64,000 nt of DNA. Origin: Nocardioides houyundeii (GTDB lineage: Bacteria > Actinomycetota > Actinomycetes > Propionibacteriales > Nocardioidaceae). The stretch is taken from NCBI RefSeq assembly GCF_002865585.1, contig NZ_CP025581.1, positions 496,001 to 560,000 of the forward strand, read 5' to 3'. Under the pieces are notes generated by a model, which saw only the letters and a list, made by a program, of their open reading frames with translations, ran no database searches and had not been told where the DNA came from. Below are positions 54,630-63,722 of the stretch, piece after piece. How positions within the stretch are numbered: position 1 is the stretch's first letter; each line of letters begins with the position of its first letter. The position numbers and the translations under genes are program-made.

Positions 54630-55162
54630 TTACTGCTGGACGGTGCCGTCGAGCTGAACGGAGTCCCAGGTGTAGACGGCGCCGGCGGTCAGGCCCTGCT
54701 GGGTGTCGTCGGCCTTCGCGTCGAGGGAGACGGTGAACTTGTAGGTGGCGGCCGCGCCGGGTGCGAACTCACCGAGGTCGTTCTTGGTGCCGTCGACGAG
54801 CCCGCCGAAGGTGCCGGAGTAGACCTGGGTGTTGGAGGTCGTGTTGGTGATGACCAGCTTGAGGTTCTCCGCGGCGAAGGCGTTGGTGGAGGACTGCTCC
54901 GTCAGCGTGAACTTGGCGGGCAGCGAGCCGGTGTTGGTGATCGTCAGGGTGCCGTTGCGGGAGTCGCCGGGCTTGACGTCGCCGAGGGTGAAGATCGCCT
55001 GGCCGTCCTTGGAGTTGCTGTGCTCCAGGGTGCCGGCGGTCACGGCGCTGATGGTGTTGCCCGTGGTGGAGGTGAAGGTGGCACCCGAGCCCACGGCGAT
55101 GGCGCCGGCGGCGAGCAGCGTGGCGAGGGGACGAGGACCTTCTTGGTGCGGGCGACGCTCAT
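54630..55162 (-). CDS. TasA/camelysin-like secreted fibre protein, broken by one base
   Basis: The restored protein of about 177 residues begins MSVARTKKVLVP and continues with a hydrophobic signal (LATLLAAGAIAVGSGATFT). A beta-sandwich with GDVKPGDSRNGTLTITNTGS, typical of TasA/CalY, follows. The frame is lost in the G run 55127-55130; adding one base joins the start codon to the rest. It is first in the locus and probably the main fibre subunit, cleaved by the neighbouring SipW-like peptidase. Confidence 0.78.
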
Positions 55163-55373
55163 GACCGGTATCTCCTGGGGTGCTGGGTGGCTGCTCCGCC
55201 TGTTGCGGATCCGCCGGGTTGATGACAGAAACGCTACGGAGCCGCGGTCCACAGGATTGCCCCCGGAAGGCCCCCGGTTCTCCCCGATTCGGAACTCTTC
55301 GCCTCACCGGGACACAGATCGCCAGGACGTGGCTGAGAAGGAGCGCGGGCAAGGGGTGGGCTGGCGCGTGGGG

Positions 55374-55446
55374 TGGGCCCCGTGGGACTCGAACCCACAA
55401 CTAACGGATTAAAAGTCCGCTGCTCTGCCAATTGAGCTAGAGGCCC
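55374..55446 (-). tRNA. tRNA-Lys (TTT)
   Basis: Cloverleaf with acceptor GGGCCTC/GGGGCCC, D-stem GCTC/GAGC, anticodon loop CTTTTAA (anticodon TTT) and T-arm GTGGG/CCCAC. It has 73 bases without encoded CCA. Confidence 0.97.
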
Positions 55447-55686
55447 GGGACATGGGGGCTTGATCCGATGAACCCTCCGGACAATCCCACGACCGCTGCG
55501 CCATTCTGTCAGAGGCGGGGCGAGGCAGCGTGCGAGGGGAGATGCCCAGGCGCACCGCCCGGCCGGGCCGGAGCCGGCCGCGCCGGAGGCGCACGGATTC
55601 CGCCGTTCCCCAGTCGCGCGCGGCGCTCCGGTGACACCCTTCTCAGGACCGCTGGACGCGCTGGCGGCAACAGACCTGGAGGTCCT

Positions 55687-57421
55687 GTGCGCTCGTCGCC
55701 CCGCAAGCTGCTCGTTGCTTCAACATCGCTCTTCCTCGCCTCGACCGCGACCCTGCTGATCGCCCCCGGTGCATCCGCCGCGCCGCTGGGTTCGATCAGC
55801 GGCGCCGTCACCAACCCGCTGGGAGACCCCTTGCAGCCGTCTCGGTGTCGGCCAGCACGGACCAGGGCGAGTACTACTGGGGGAGAGCAACCCCGACGGC
55901 ACCTACACCATCGACGACCTGCCGGCCGACGACTACGTGGTCGAGTTCGGCGACTGGGCCGACGGCACCCAGGACCTGGCCGGCGAGTACTACGCCAACG
56001 TGGCTCGTAGGGCCGACGCGACGCCGGTCCCTGTCCAGGACGGCGTATCCGTCGGGCACATCGACGCCCAGCTCGAGGAGTCGGCCCACATCCAGGGCAC
56101 CGTCACCGTGCCGGCTGGCTTCTCCCCCGAGGACGTCATCGTCGAGGCGCTCGCCAACGTCGGGCGCGACGACTACACGGAGTGGCAGAACGAGTCGGCC
56201 GTCCGCGTCCAGCCTGACGGCACGTACGACGTGACCGGCCTCAACGCCGGCACCTACCGGTTGAAGTTCAGCCACCAGAACCTGGTCGAGGAGTACTACG
56301 ACGACGTGAACGACGTCGAGCTCGCCCAGGACATCACCGTCGTCGCGGGTGGCGTCGCGGAGGTCGACAACAACGTCGAGCTCGTCGAGGGAGGCAGCAT
56401 CTCCGGGCACCTGACGGCGACGGAGGGCCTCCCCGGCGTGGACAGCCTGTACATCTACCGGTGGGACGCGCGCACCGAGAGCTGGGACGACTTCGACTGG
56501 GCGATGGTGGACGAGGCTGGTGACTACACCTTCGAGAACCTCGCCGACGCCGCCTACCGCATCGGCGTCGAGGACTGGAACGGCGTCTACGCCACCGAGT
56601 ACTACTCGAACGCGCCGACCGTGGAGCAGGCCGACGACATCGACGTCGTCGATCGTGCCGACGTCGTCCTGGAGGACTTCGAGCTCGATCTCGCCGCGCA
56701 CGTCACCGGACAGGTGACCGACCCGTGGGGCGACCCGCAGCGCGGCGTCAGCGTGACCGTCTACGACTTGGTCGACGGCGCGTGGCAGCCGCGTCCCCCG
56801 GGTGGGGCGTACAGCGCCTACACCGACGAGGACGGTCGCTACGACATCCCGCAGCTGCTGCCCGGGACGTTCCGCCTCGAGTTCGACAGCCGCCTCTCGT
56901 ACCCGACCGAGTACTACCTCGACGCCGCCACCGTGGAGACCGCCACGGACGTGACCGTCACCGCCGGCAACACCACCGCCGACATCGACGTCAGGCTCGA
57001 CGAGGAAGAGGACGACTACACACCGCCCCCGACTGAAGAGCCGGCCCCGGCCCCGGCCCCGGTCCCGGCCCCGGCCCCCGCGCCGGCTGCTCCACTGCCC
57101 CCGACGCCCACGGCTACCCCGGCGCCCGCTCCGGCCATCGGGATCGGTACGCCGGGTGGCGTCCCGGCCGCGAAGGGCTCTGCCAAGGTCGGCGGCACCC
57201 TGAAGGTCGTCGTCGGCACGGTGACGCCGTCGAGCGCCAAGGTGAAGATCCAGTGGTTCGTCAACGGCAAGAAGATCAAGAAGGCCACCAAGGCGAAGTT
57301 CAAGATCGTCAAGAAGTACGCCGGCAAGAAGGTCCAGGCGAAGGTCACCGCCACCGCGCCGGGCTACCCGACCCTGGTCACCAAGACCAAGGCCGTGAAG
57401 GTCAAGAAGAAGAAGAAGTAG
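55687..57421 (+). CDS. Secreted carboxypeptidase-regulatory-like repeat protein, broken by two bases
   Basis: The product starts at a GTG with a signal peptide (LLVASTSLFLASTATLLIAPGASA). About five beta-sandwich repeats follow, each opening with G-x-V-T and ending in YYxNA or EYY motifs. A Pro/Ala-rich linker, a small beta domain (KVKIQWFVNGKKIKKA) and a Lys-rich end KVKKKKK complete it. The frame is lost in the C run 55827-55830 and the G run 55879-55883; single-base additions restore about 578 residues. It is probably a surface adhesin or matrix protein. Confidence 0.72.
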
Positions 57422-57431
57422 TCAGCTCCCA

Positions 57432-57465
57432 CAGGGCCCCGCCGGACTCGTCCGGCCGGGCCCTG
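57432..57465 (+). terminator. Terminator after the secreted repeat protein
   Basis: A 16-bp stem with one mismatch (CAGGGCCC-C-GCCGGAC) and a two-base loop lies just past the stop codon. Confidence 0.75.
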
Positions 57466-57505
57466 TCGGCATTTCGGCCCGTCGCCCGGGGTTGAGCAGC
57501 CAGGG

Positions 57506-58608
57506 TCACGCTGGTGGCCGTGACTCTGGGATCCCTGCTGCGGACCCGTGGGACGGATCCCGGTTCGCCACCAGGGGCGAGAGCCACCGGCTGGCCGGGT
57601 CGGCGTCGACCAGCAGGCACCGGAGGAGGATCGAGAGCGGGACGGCCAGGATGGCGCCGAGCGGGCCGATCACCCCCGCCCAGAAGATCAGGGAGAGGAA
57701 TGTCAGCGTCGTGGTCAGTCCGACGGAGTTCCCGACCACCCGGGGTGGATCACCGACCCGATGGTGAAGTTCACCGCCAGGTAGACCAGCACCACCGCCA
57801 GCATCAGACCCGGGCCGCCCGCGAGCAGCGCGAGGATGGCCGGCGGGACCAGCGAGATTAGGAACCCGATGTGCGGGATGTAGCTGGTGAGGAAGGCCAG
57901 CAGTCCCCACAGCAGTGGAGCCGGGACGTCCAACAGCTCCAGGGCGACCGTGTCCAGGACCGCGGCGATGAATCCGAACACCGTGGAGACCAGCAGGTAG
58001 CGGCGGGTGTCCCGGGCGAAGGTGCCCAGCGCTGCGACCAGGTCGGGTCGATCCCGGCCCGCAGCGGCCAGCTGGGCGGGGAACGACTTCCCGTCGACGG
58101 TCATGAACATCACCAGCGTCAGCAGCAGGACCAGGCCGGAGACCAGCGAGTAGACGTCGGACAGGGCGTCGCTGGCCAGTCCCAGCACCTTGCCCAGGTC
58201 GAGGCCGTCGAGCAGGTGCTGGATCTGCTCGGAGGAGACCCCGGCCTGGTCCAGGAGGCCCGCCGCGTCGGAGATCAGCCCGTTGAAGTCGTCCTTGTAC
58301 TGGGGCAGCAAGGTCGCGAACCGGGCGGTGGCCACCACGAGGGAGAGAGCGAGTGCCATCACCAGGGCGGCCACCAGGACCACGCAGAGCAGGGTCGAGA
58401 GCCACCCCCACAGATGGCGGTCGAGCCGGACCCGCAGTGGATGCACGGCGATCGTCAGCACCAGGGCGAGGAAGGCCGGGCCGATGAGGTTCGCGGAGGC
58501 GCGCATTCCGGAGATGACCAGGAACGCCGCGGCCAGGCCCAGCAGCACGACCAAGCCTCTGGGCAGCCCGCCTGCCCGACCTGCCGCTGGCTCCTGCGGT
58601 GTCGACAC
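57506..58608 (-). CDS. AI-2E family transporter, broken by one base
   Basis: A polytopic membrane protein of the AI-2E/PerM family with about seven segments. Visible features are the long amphipathic loop with YKDDFNGLISDAAGLLDQAG, the ALLWGLLAFLTSYIPHIGFL-type segment (LLWGLLAFLTSYIPHIGF) and the C-terminal VIGPLGAILAVPLSILLRCL. The frame is lost within the G run 57742-57745 after GSVIHP; one added base continues as RVVGNSVGL. The restored length is about 367 residues. Substrates are varied and unknown here. Confidence 0.8.
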
Positions 58609-58740
58609 GGGACTCCTCCCCGCTCGCCAGCGCTGGGACGTGTGCCCGAGCTGGTCCGGCTCCAGGCCTCTGGTCCGTCGGCGCCGGTGTGGCGGACCCG
58701 CTTGGTTTCGACCATACCTCCGGCACTGGGTGCGGGAGTG

Positions 58741-61010
58741 TCACACCTTGGGTCGCGGCGGGAGGACCAGCGACTTGCCGCTCTTCCTGGTCGCCTTGAC
58801 CGCCTGCTGCCAGGCGCTCAGGGCGGCGTCGTAGGAAGAGGTGATGCCGGTCGAGGCGGCACTGAGCTCCTGCCAGCTCTCGGTGTTGGCGTAGTTGCAG
58901 GCCTGCTTGCACTGCTGGTCGTTGCGCAGCGCGTCCAACGCCTCCGCGACGGCGGCGGCGGCGCTGCCGACGACGTCGACCAGGGTGGTGTGCGTCTGGG
59001 TCATGGCCGCCGGCACGGTGAGCGCGGACATCGCGTCGCGGACCGCCTCACGTCGGCTGGCCGCCAGAGACAGGGCCGCGAGGGCCTCGTCGCTGGTGAC
59101 CTTCTGACTGCCCACCACGGTGGTCCACGAGGAGAGGTCGCGGCGCAGGGTCGCGTAGTTGGCCTGCTGGACCTTCATCGCGTCCCGGTAGGCGTCCAGG
59201 CCGCCTCCGGACTGCTGGCGCTCCGCGACGACGGCGTCGTACTGGGCCTGCCAGGCGGCGATGGTGCCGGTGGCCTTGGCGATCAGCGCGTCGACCGCGG
59301 CCAGCGCGGACTGGCCGCTGGTGGCCGTCGGGCTGCCGGCCGGCAGGCGCTGCAGGCCGGCCTGGAGGTCGGGCCGAACCTCGGCCCACTCCCGAGCGAC
59401 TTGCCGTCGATGGTGGCCAGAGGGGTGAGGCGCTCCAGGACGGGGAGGTAGGTGGCGAGCTGGGTGTCCGAGGCGCTCCGGGAGGTGGCGCCCTTGATGA
59501 CGGTGAGGGTCGTCTTGGCGCTGCTCCCGACCTTGCGCAGCTGGCTGGTGCGCTCCGCCCGGCTGAGCATGCCGAAGAGCCGCTGGAGGGTCTTGTCCAG
59601 CGAGGCCGACGCGGCCTGTCCCACCACGTCCTGGACGCCGGTGACCACGGCGCTGGCCGGCAGGGTGGAGGGGTCCTCGCCGAGGCGCTCGACGTCGGCG
59701 CGACGATGGGTCAGTGCCGCGACTGCCGCTCGGAGCGGCTCGCGGGTCTGGGTCCATGGGGCGATGTTGTTCTCGCTGAGCTCGGCCAGCGGCGCCCCGG
59801 CCTCGGCGACGGCGATCTGCTGGGCGACGGTCCGCTGGGCGGCCTCGGCGACCTCCGAGCTGCGTCGGTCGGCCTCCTGGGAGGCGGACTCCAGCAACGG
59901 CAGCGCCCTGGCGTACGCGGCTCCGGCGAGCGCGATCTCCTCCAGCGAGGCGGCGTCGTCGAGCTGCTGGGTCGCGCTGGTGAACTGGCCGTGCGAACGC
60001 CCGAAGGCCTCGCGCACCGGGTCGTCCTGGGAGCGCTGGAAGTACCACCCCGCACCGCCCGCGACGAGCAGCACGGCGACGGCCGCGGCGATGACCTTGG
60101 TCCAGCCGCGGGACCCGCCCGAGCGATCACGAGAACCCGAGGCCGAGCGCGCACGGGAGGTCGTGGCGATCGGCCCCGGGCCGGTGCTCCGCGCCCAGCT
60201 CGGCGTCGGCGGAGCGACGTACGGCGGGCGGGCGGGCCTGGGCTCGCGCTCCGGACCGAGGACCGGCTTGATCACCGGGTCCTCGAGCCCGCTGCGCTGG
60301 GGCGGGGTGGGCACGTACGCCGGCCGGGGCTCGCGCTCGGGGCCCTGGATGGGCTTGATCACCGCTGCGTTGCCAGCCGAACGGCGTCCCGACGGGGCGT
60401 CGCCGGGCGTCCACGGGACCAGCGGGGCCGGAGGAGCCGAAGGCATGGCGGGCGCTCGCGGCACGGAAGGCACCTCGGGCTCGGGCTCACGGTCCGTCGG
60501 CGCCACGAGCGGCTCCCTGCTCGGTTCGCCCGCCGGCTCGGTGGGGGACTCCTCGGCGGGGACCTCCTCGACGGGGGTCTCCTCGACCGGCGGGATGGCG
60601 AAGCCGGTGGGCGGCGCGATCCGCAGCTCGGGCTGGGGGTCGGCGACGGGCTCCGGCGCCTCGGAAGCGACGGTGCGCGGGGAGGAGTCGGAGGAGATCA
60701 GGCGGAGCCTGGGCACGGGCGTGTGCACGGGCGGGGCTTCGGGGGCGGAGTTGTCAGGTGAGTTGTCAGGGGAGTCCTCGGCGGACTCCTCGGCTGAGTC
60801 GTCGGCTGAGTCGTCGGCTGAGTCGTCGGCTGAGTCGTCGGCTGAGTCGTCGGCTGACTCGTGGGAGGCCGTCTCCTGCGAGCCGGGTCCGACCTCGCCC
60901 GGCGCGTCGGCCTGCATGGCGCTCCCGCACTCGGGGCAGAACCGGAACTGCGTCGGCACGGGGGTGCTGCAGCGCGTACAGGGCGCGGTGCCCTGCTCGT
61001 CGTCGCTCAT
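58741..61010 (-). CDS. Zinc-ribbon single-pass membrane protein, broken by one base
   Basis: The restored product has about 756 residues. It starts with a zinc ribbon (CTRCSTP, then CPECGSAM). A low-complexity acidic tract with five SADD units and a Pro/Glu-rich linker follow. One membrane segment (VIAAAVAVLLVAGGAGWYF) leads to a long helical extracellular part ending KSGKSLVLPPRPKV. The frame is lost in the C run 59391-59393; one added base fixes it. Function unknown; the layout suggests an envelope-stress or cell-surface sensor. Confidence 0.65.
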
Positions 61011-61399
61011 GTGACTGCCTCGTTCCGGCGAATGGGTGGCACTACCAGTCGCCGCATCATGGCAACGATGTCGTCCCAGTGGGCTGGAATCTTGGAGTTC
61101 AGGCAGTTTCGGCACGCGCGAGCCGAGCCGGATCCCTCCACCTGCGCCTCGCAGGCTCCGGTAACGCAATGTTCACGCAGGTATTTGAATTGATCCGTCT
61201 CAGGATCTGTTGCTTCCGCGCTTTGTTGGTACTGTTGCTGCTGCAACAGGTGCAAGTTCCAGCAGGTAGACGCCCGCGGAGTTTGTGATCCAACGGCGTT
61301 TCTTCTCAGGTGCGATACCCCGGGTCGGAGCGACGTGTCACCGCATCTGATGCGGGGCGGTCGAAGTGACCGCCTCTCGCCCGATAACAGGAGTATCAC
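61007..61399 (-). CDS. Doubtful small Cys-rich reading frame
   Basis: The frame ends in a TGA that overlaps the start of the zinc-ribbon gene (ATGA). It contains CVTGACEA and CRNCLNSK, which could bind zinc. Codon use is unusually poor in G/C at third positions, and the 5' part lies in the cold-shock leader, so it may be non-coding. If real, the start is probably well downstream of the maximum extent given. Confidence 0.25.
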   Translation of the reverse strand: MILLLSGERRSLRPPRIRCGDTSLRPGVSHLRRNAVGSQTPRASTCWNLHLLQQQQYQQSAEATDPETDQFKYLREHCVTGACEAQVEGSGSARACRNCLNSKIPAHWDDIVAMMRRLVVPPIRRNEAVT

Positions 61400-61403
61400 A
61401 GCA
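61011..61403 (+). promoter_or_regulatory. Promoter and structured leader of the cold shock gene
   Basis: The roughly 390 bases before the cold shock start include a stretch (about 61140-61290) much richer in A/T than its surroundings. Near the start are two successive perfect hairpins: CCGCAT-CTG-ATGCGG at 61341-61355 and GGCGGTC-GAAGT-GACCGCC at 61356-61374. They lie just ahead of the CAGGAG ribosome binding site. A temperature-responsive leader is likely, as is common for csp genes. Confidence 0.55.
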
Positions 61404-61607
61404 ATGGCTCAAGGCACCGTGAAGTGGTTCAACGCCGAGAAGGGTTTCGGCTTCATCGCGCAGGAGGACGGCGGCGACGACGTCTTCGTGCACTACTCGG
61501 CGATCCAGACGCAGGGCTACAAGTCCCTCGACGAGAACCAGAAGGTCGAGTTCGACGTCACCCAGGGCCCCAAGGGTCCCCAGGCGGAGAACGTTCGCGC
61601 CGTCTGA
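61404..61607 (+). CDS. Cold shock protein (CspA family)
   Basis: A 67-residue OB-fold nucleic-acid-binding protein with the RNP1 motif KGFGFIAQ and RNP2 motif VFVHYSA. It acts as an RNA chaperone. The start [14 protein letters not shown] is canonical. The CAGGAG site is 12 bases before the ATG. Confidence 0.97.
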   Translation: MAQGTVKWFNAEKGFGFIAQEDGGDDVFVHYSAIQTQGYKSLDENQKVEFDVTQGPKGPQAENVRAV

Positions 61608-61649
61608 TTGACGCCTAGTTGGACGCGCCTGTCCGACGACTCAGTGGCC

Positions 61650-61678
61650 GAGGCCCCATCCCTGGTGGATGGGGCCTC
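61650..61678 (+). terminator. Terminator of the cold shock gene
   Basis: A perfect 12-bp stem GAGGCCCCATCC with its complement and loop CTGGT lies 42 bases past the stop. Confidence 0.85.
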
Positions 61679-61937
61679 GGTCCATTTCCGGGCCGCCCCA
61701 CGCCGCCCCATCCCACCCCCGGGTCGCTCGGCACGGGCCCAATGGCCCTAGGGCCGCTCTAAGCGGCGAGGTATCTTGGTGTCAAGGACCCACTCGGGTG
61801 GTGCGGTCCTCCTCATATGGGGGAGATTTGACCATTCGGGTGTTTAGTTGACTCCCGGACGGGCACTGTTGATGACAGATCGGCTGTGTGGGTCCAACGA
61901 GGTGGCACACATGACGAAGCAACAAGGAGGCCTTCGC
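61679..61937 (+). promoter_or_regulatory. Intergenic region before the small conserved protein
   Basis: The region contains an imperfect hairpin around AGGACC/GGTCCT (61786-61813) and TTGACC/TTGACT boxes near 61827 and 61848 that may be -35 elements. Nothing else is recognised. Confidence 0.35.
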
Positions 61938-62099
61938 GTGCACGACCAGTTCGATGTCACGCTGGAAGACGGCGACCTCCTGGGCGAGGTAGAGCTCACC
62001 ACCACGCTGATCATCGCTGCCAGCGAGTCCGAGGGGCCGCTGAGCGCCGAGGAGATCGACCGGCTGCTGGGTGTGTCGCCGGTGCCCCACCAACGCTGA
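61938..62099 (+). CDS. Small conserved actinobacterial protein
   Basis: A 53-residue acidic protein (VHDQFDVTLEDGDLLGEVEL...) ending with an EEIDRLLGV helix. The GTG at 61938 follows a perfect AAGGAGG site at the right distance, so it is preferred over in-frame ATGs upstream. Similar short proteins occur across Nocardioides-type genomes, as far as I recall; function unknown. Confidence 0.65.
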   Translation: MHDQFDVTLEDGDLLGEVELTTTLIIAASESEGPLSAEEIDRLLGVSPVPHQR

Positions 62100-62194
62100 T
62101 CCCGCTCCATCTCCCCAGACTCCATCTCCCCGAGACCCTGCACCTCACCGGTGCGGGGTCTTCTGTGTGTCTAGGAGCTTCCCACTTGAACGTG

Positions 62195-62211
62195 ATACCC
62201 CCACGGGGTAT
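62195..62211 (+). promoter_or_regulatory. CsoR operator
   Basis: The perfect inverted repeat ATACCCCCACGGGGTAT lies 10 bases before the csoR start. Its TACCCC/GGGGTA core is the known CsoR-binding pattern, so copper release of CsoR should derepress the operon. Confidence 0.85.
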
Positions 62212-62220
62212 ACAAGAGGG

Positions 62221-62520
62221 GTGACCGAGACCGCGGAGCACCACCACGGCTACATCAAGAGCAAGGACGCCTACCTGGCCCGCCTGCGTCGGATCGAGGG
62301 GCAGGCCCGGGGGCTCCAGCGGATGGTCGAGGAGGAGAAGTACTGCATCGACATCCTGACCCAGGTCAGTGCCATGACCAAGGCGCTCCAGGCCGTCAGC
62401 CTCGGCCTGCTCGAGGAGCACCTGGGGCACTGCGTCGTGGAGGCCGCCCGAGCCGGCGATGCGGAGGGCCAGGAGAAGGTCGACGAGGTGATGGCAGCCA
62501 TCACCCGTCTGTTGAAGTGA
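62221..62520 (+). CDS. csoR: Copper-sensing repressor of the CsoR family
   Basis: A 99-residue all-helical repressor. The Cu(I) ligands are the Cys of EEKYCIDIL and the His and Cys of EEHLGHC, matching the CsoR C-H-C pattern. The His-rich N-terminus (EHHHGY) may add metal binding. The GTG start is immediately after the operator. Confidence 0.93.
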   Translation: MTETAEHHHGYIKSKDAYLARLRRIEGQARGLQRMVEEEKYCIDILTQVSAMTKALQAVSLGLLEEHLGHCVVEAARAGDAEGQEKVDEVMAAITRLLK

Positions 62521-62551
62521 ACGACCCCCACACTTGTCGAGGAGATCGACC

Positions 62552-62764
62552 ATGAGCCAGAGCCACACCCAGAGCTTCACCGTCACCGGCATGACCTGTG
62601 CCCACTGCGTCGCATCTGTCACCGAGGAGGTGCGTGAGGTCCCGGGCGTCGAGTCGGTCGAGGTCGTCCTCGACACCGGTGCCCTGACCGTGACCAGCGC
62701 CGAGCCCCTCGACCAGGGCGCGATCGCCGCCGCGGTCGAGGAGGCCGGCTACGCCCTGGCATGA
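62552..62764 (+). CDS. copZ: Copper chaperone (CopZ-like HMA domain)
   Basis: A 70-residue heavy-metal-associated domain with GMTCAHC near residue 14 (CxxC Cu(I) site) and the usual beta-alpha-beta-beta-alpha-beta pattern. It delivers copper to the downstream ATPase. The start follows GAGGAG. Confidence 0.93.
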   Translation: MSQSHTQSFTVTGMTCAHCVASVTEEVREVPGVESVEVVLDTGALTVTSAEPLDQGAIAAAVEEAGYALA

Positions 62765-62771
62765 GCGCGGC

Positions 62772-63722
62772 ATGAGCACCCCGGTCCGCCTCGCCGCCTT
62801 CCTGATCGGGCTGGTCGTCGCCTTCGCGGTGGCCACCGGCATCGGGCGCGCCGTGGGCCCCCTCGACGTCGCGGTGGAGGAGCACTCGACGGACGATGCC
62901 GCCCACGGGGACACGTCGACCACGGACGAGGACGGGCACGAGGACGAGGACGGGCACGAGGAGGGGGCCCACCAGTCGGGCCCCGCGGCCGGCAGCACGG
63001 TCCCGGGACTGGTGTCGCGCCAGGACGGGTTCGCCCTGCGGCTGGCCTCGCCCGAGGCGCGCGCCGGGAGGCAGGTCCCGCTCTCGTTCACGGTCGAGAC
63101 CTCGAGCGGTCGACCGCTGCTGGACTACCAGACCGTCCACGAGCGGGACCTGCACCTGATCGTGGTCCGCCGCGACCTCACCGGCTTCCAGCACGTGCAC
63201 CCCACGCTGGACCGCCGCACGGGGACCTGGTCCACGGCGCTCGACCTGACCCCGGGCACCTGGCGCGTGATCGCCGACTTCACCCCCCAGGGCTGGGACG
63301 GCCTCACGCTGGCTGACGACCTCTTCGTGCCGGGCGACTTCCGGCCCGCGCCCGAGCTGGCGGACCGCCGTACCGACAGCGTGGCCGGGTACGACGTCTC
63401 CCTGAGGGCCGACGCCGCCCCCGGGGTGGACACGGTGGTCTCGCTCACCGTCCAGCGCGAGGAGCGACCGGTCACCGACCTGAGCCCCTACCTCGGGGCG
63501 TCCGGGCACCTGGTCGCGATCCGCAGCGGAGACCTGGGCTACCTGCACGTGCATCCCGAGGAGGGGTCGAGCGGTCCGCGCATCGACTTCGCCACGACCT
63601 TCCCCACCGCCGGCGTCTACCGGCTGTTCCTGGACTTCAAGCACCGAGGCGCGGTCCACACCGCCGATTTCACCGTCGTCGCCGGTGGCGCGCCTCAGGA
63701 GGCACCCGCACATGACCACTGA
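62772..63722 (+). CDS. His/Asp-rich exported protein of unknown function in the copper operon
   Basis: This 316-residue protein has an N-terminal hydrophobic segment (about 7-28). A tract rich in His, Glu and Asp follows (HEDEDGHEEGAH), then two beta-sandwich domains with HLIVVRRDLTGFQHVHP and YLHVHPEE. The HxH motifs recall periplasmic copper-binding CopC-like folds, but I do not recognise the family. Its end overlaps the copA start by 11 bases, implying co-expression and an envelope copper role. Confidence 0.8.
   Translation: MSTPVRLAAFLIGLVVAFAVATGIGRAVGPLDVAVEEHSTDDAAHGDTSTTDEDGHEDEDGHEEGAHQSGPAAGSTVPGLVSRQDGFALRLASPEARAGRQVPLSFTVETSSGRPLLDYQTVHERDLHLIVVRRDLTGFQHVHPTLDRRTGTWSTALDLTPGTWRVIADFTPQGWDGLTLADDLFVPGDFRPAPELADRRTDSVAGYDVSLRADAAPGVDTVVSLTVQREERPVTDLSPYLGASGHLVAIRSGDLGYLHVHPEEGSSGPRIDFATTFPTAGVYRLFLDFKHRGAVHTADFTVVAGGAPQEAPAHDH

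Noticed and set aside
30235..59393. Seven pseudogenes
   Set aside because: Each break is a single missing G or C in a short run and each protein is otherwise full length with intact motifs; sequencing error explains all of them better.
60770..60860. Short 12-bp tandem repeat as a regulatory or CRISPR-like element
   Set aside because: It encodes in-frame SADD units inside the zinc-ribbon protein, so it is a coding low-complexity repeat.
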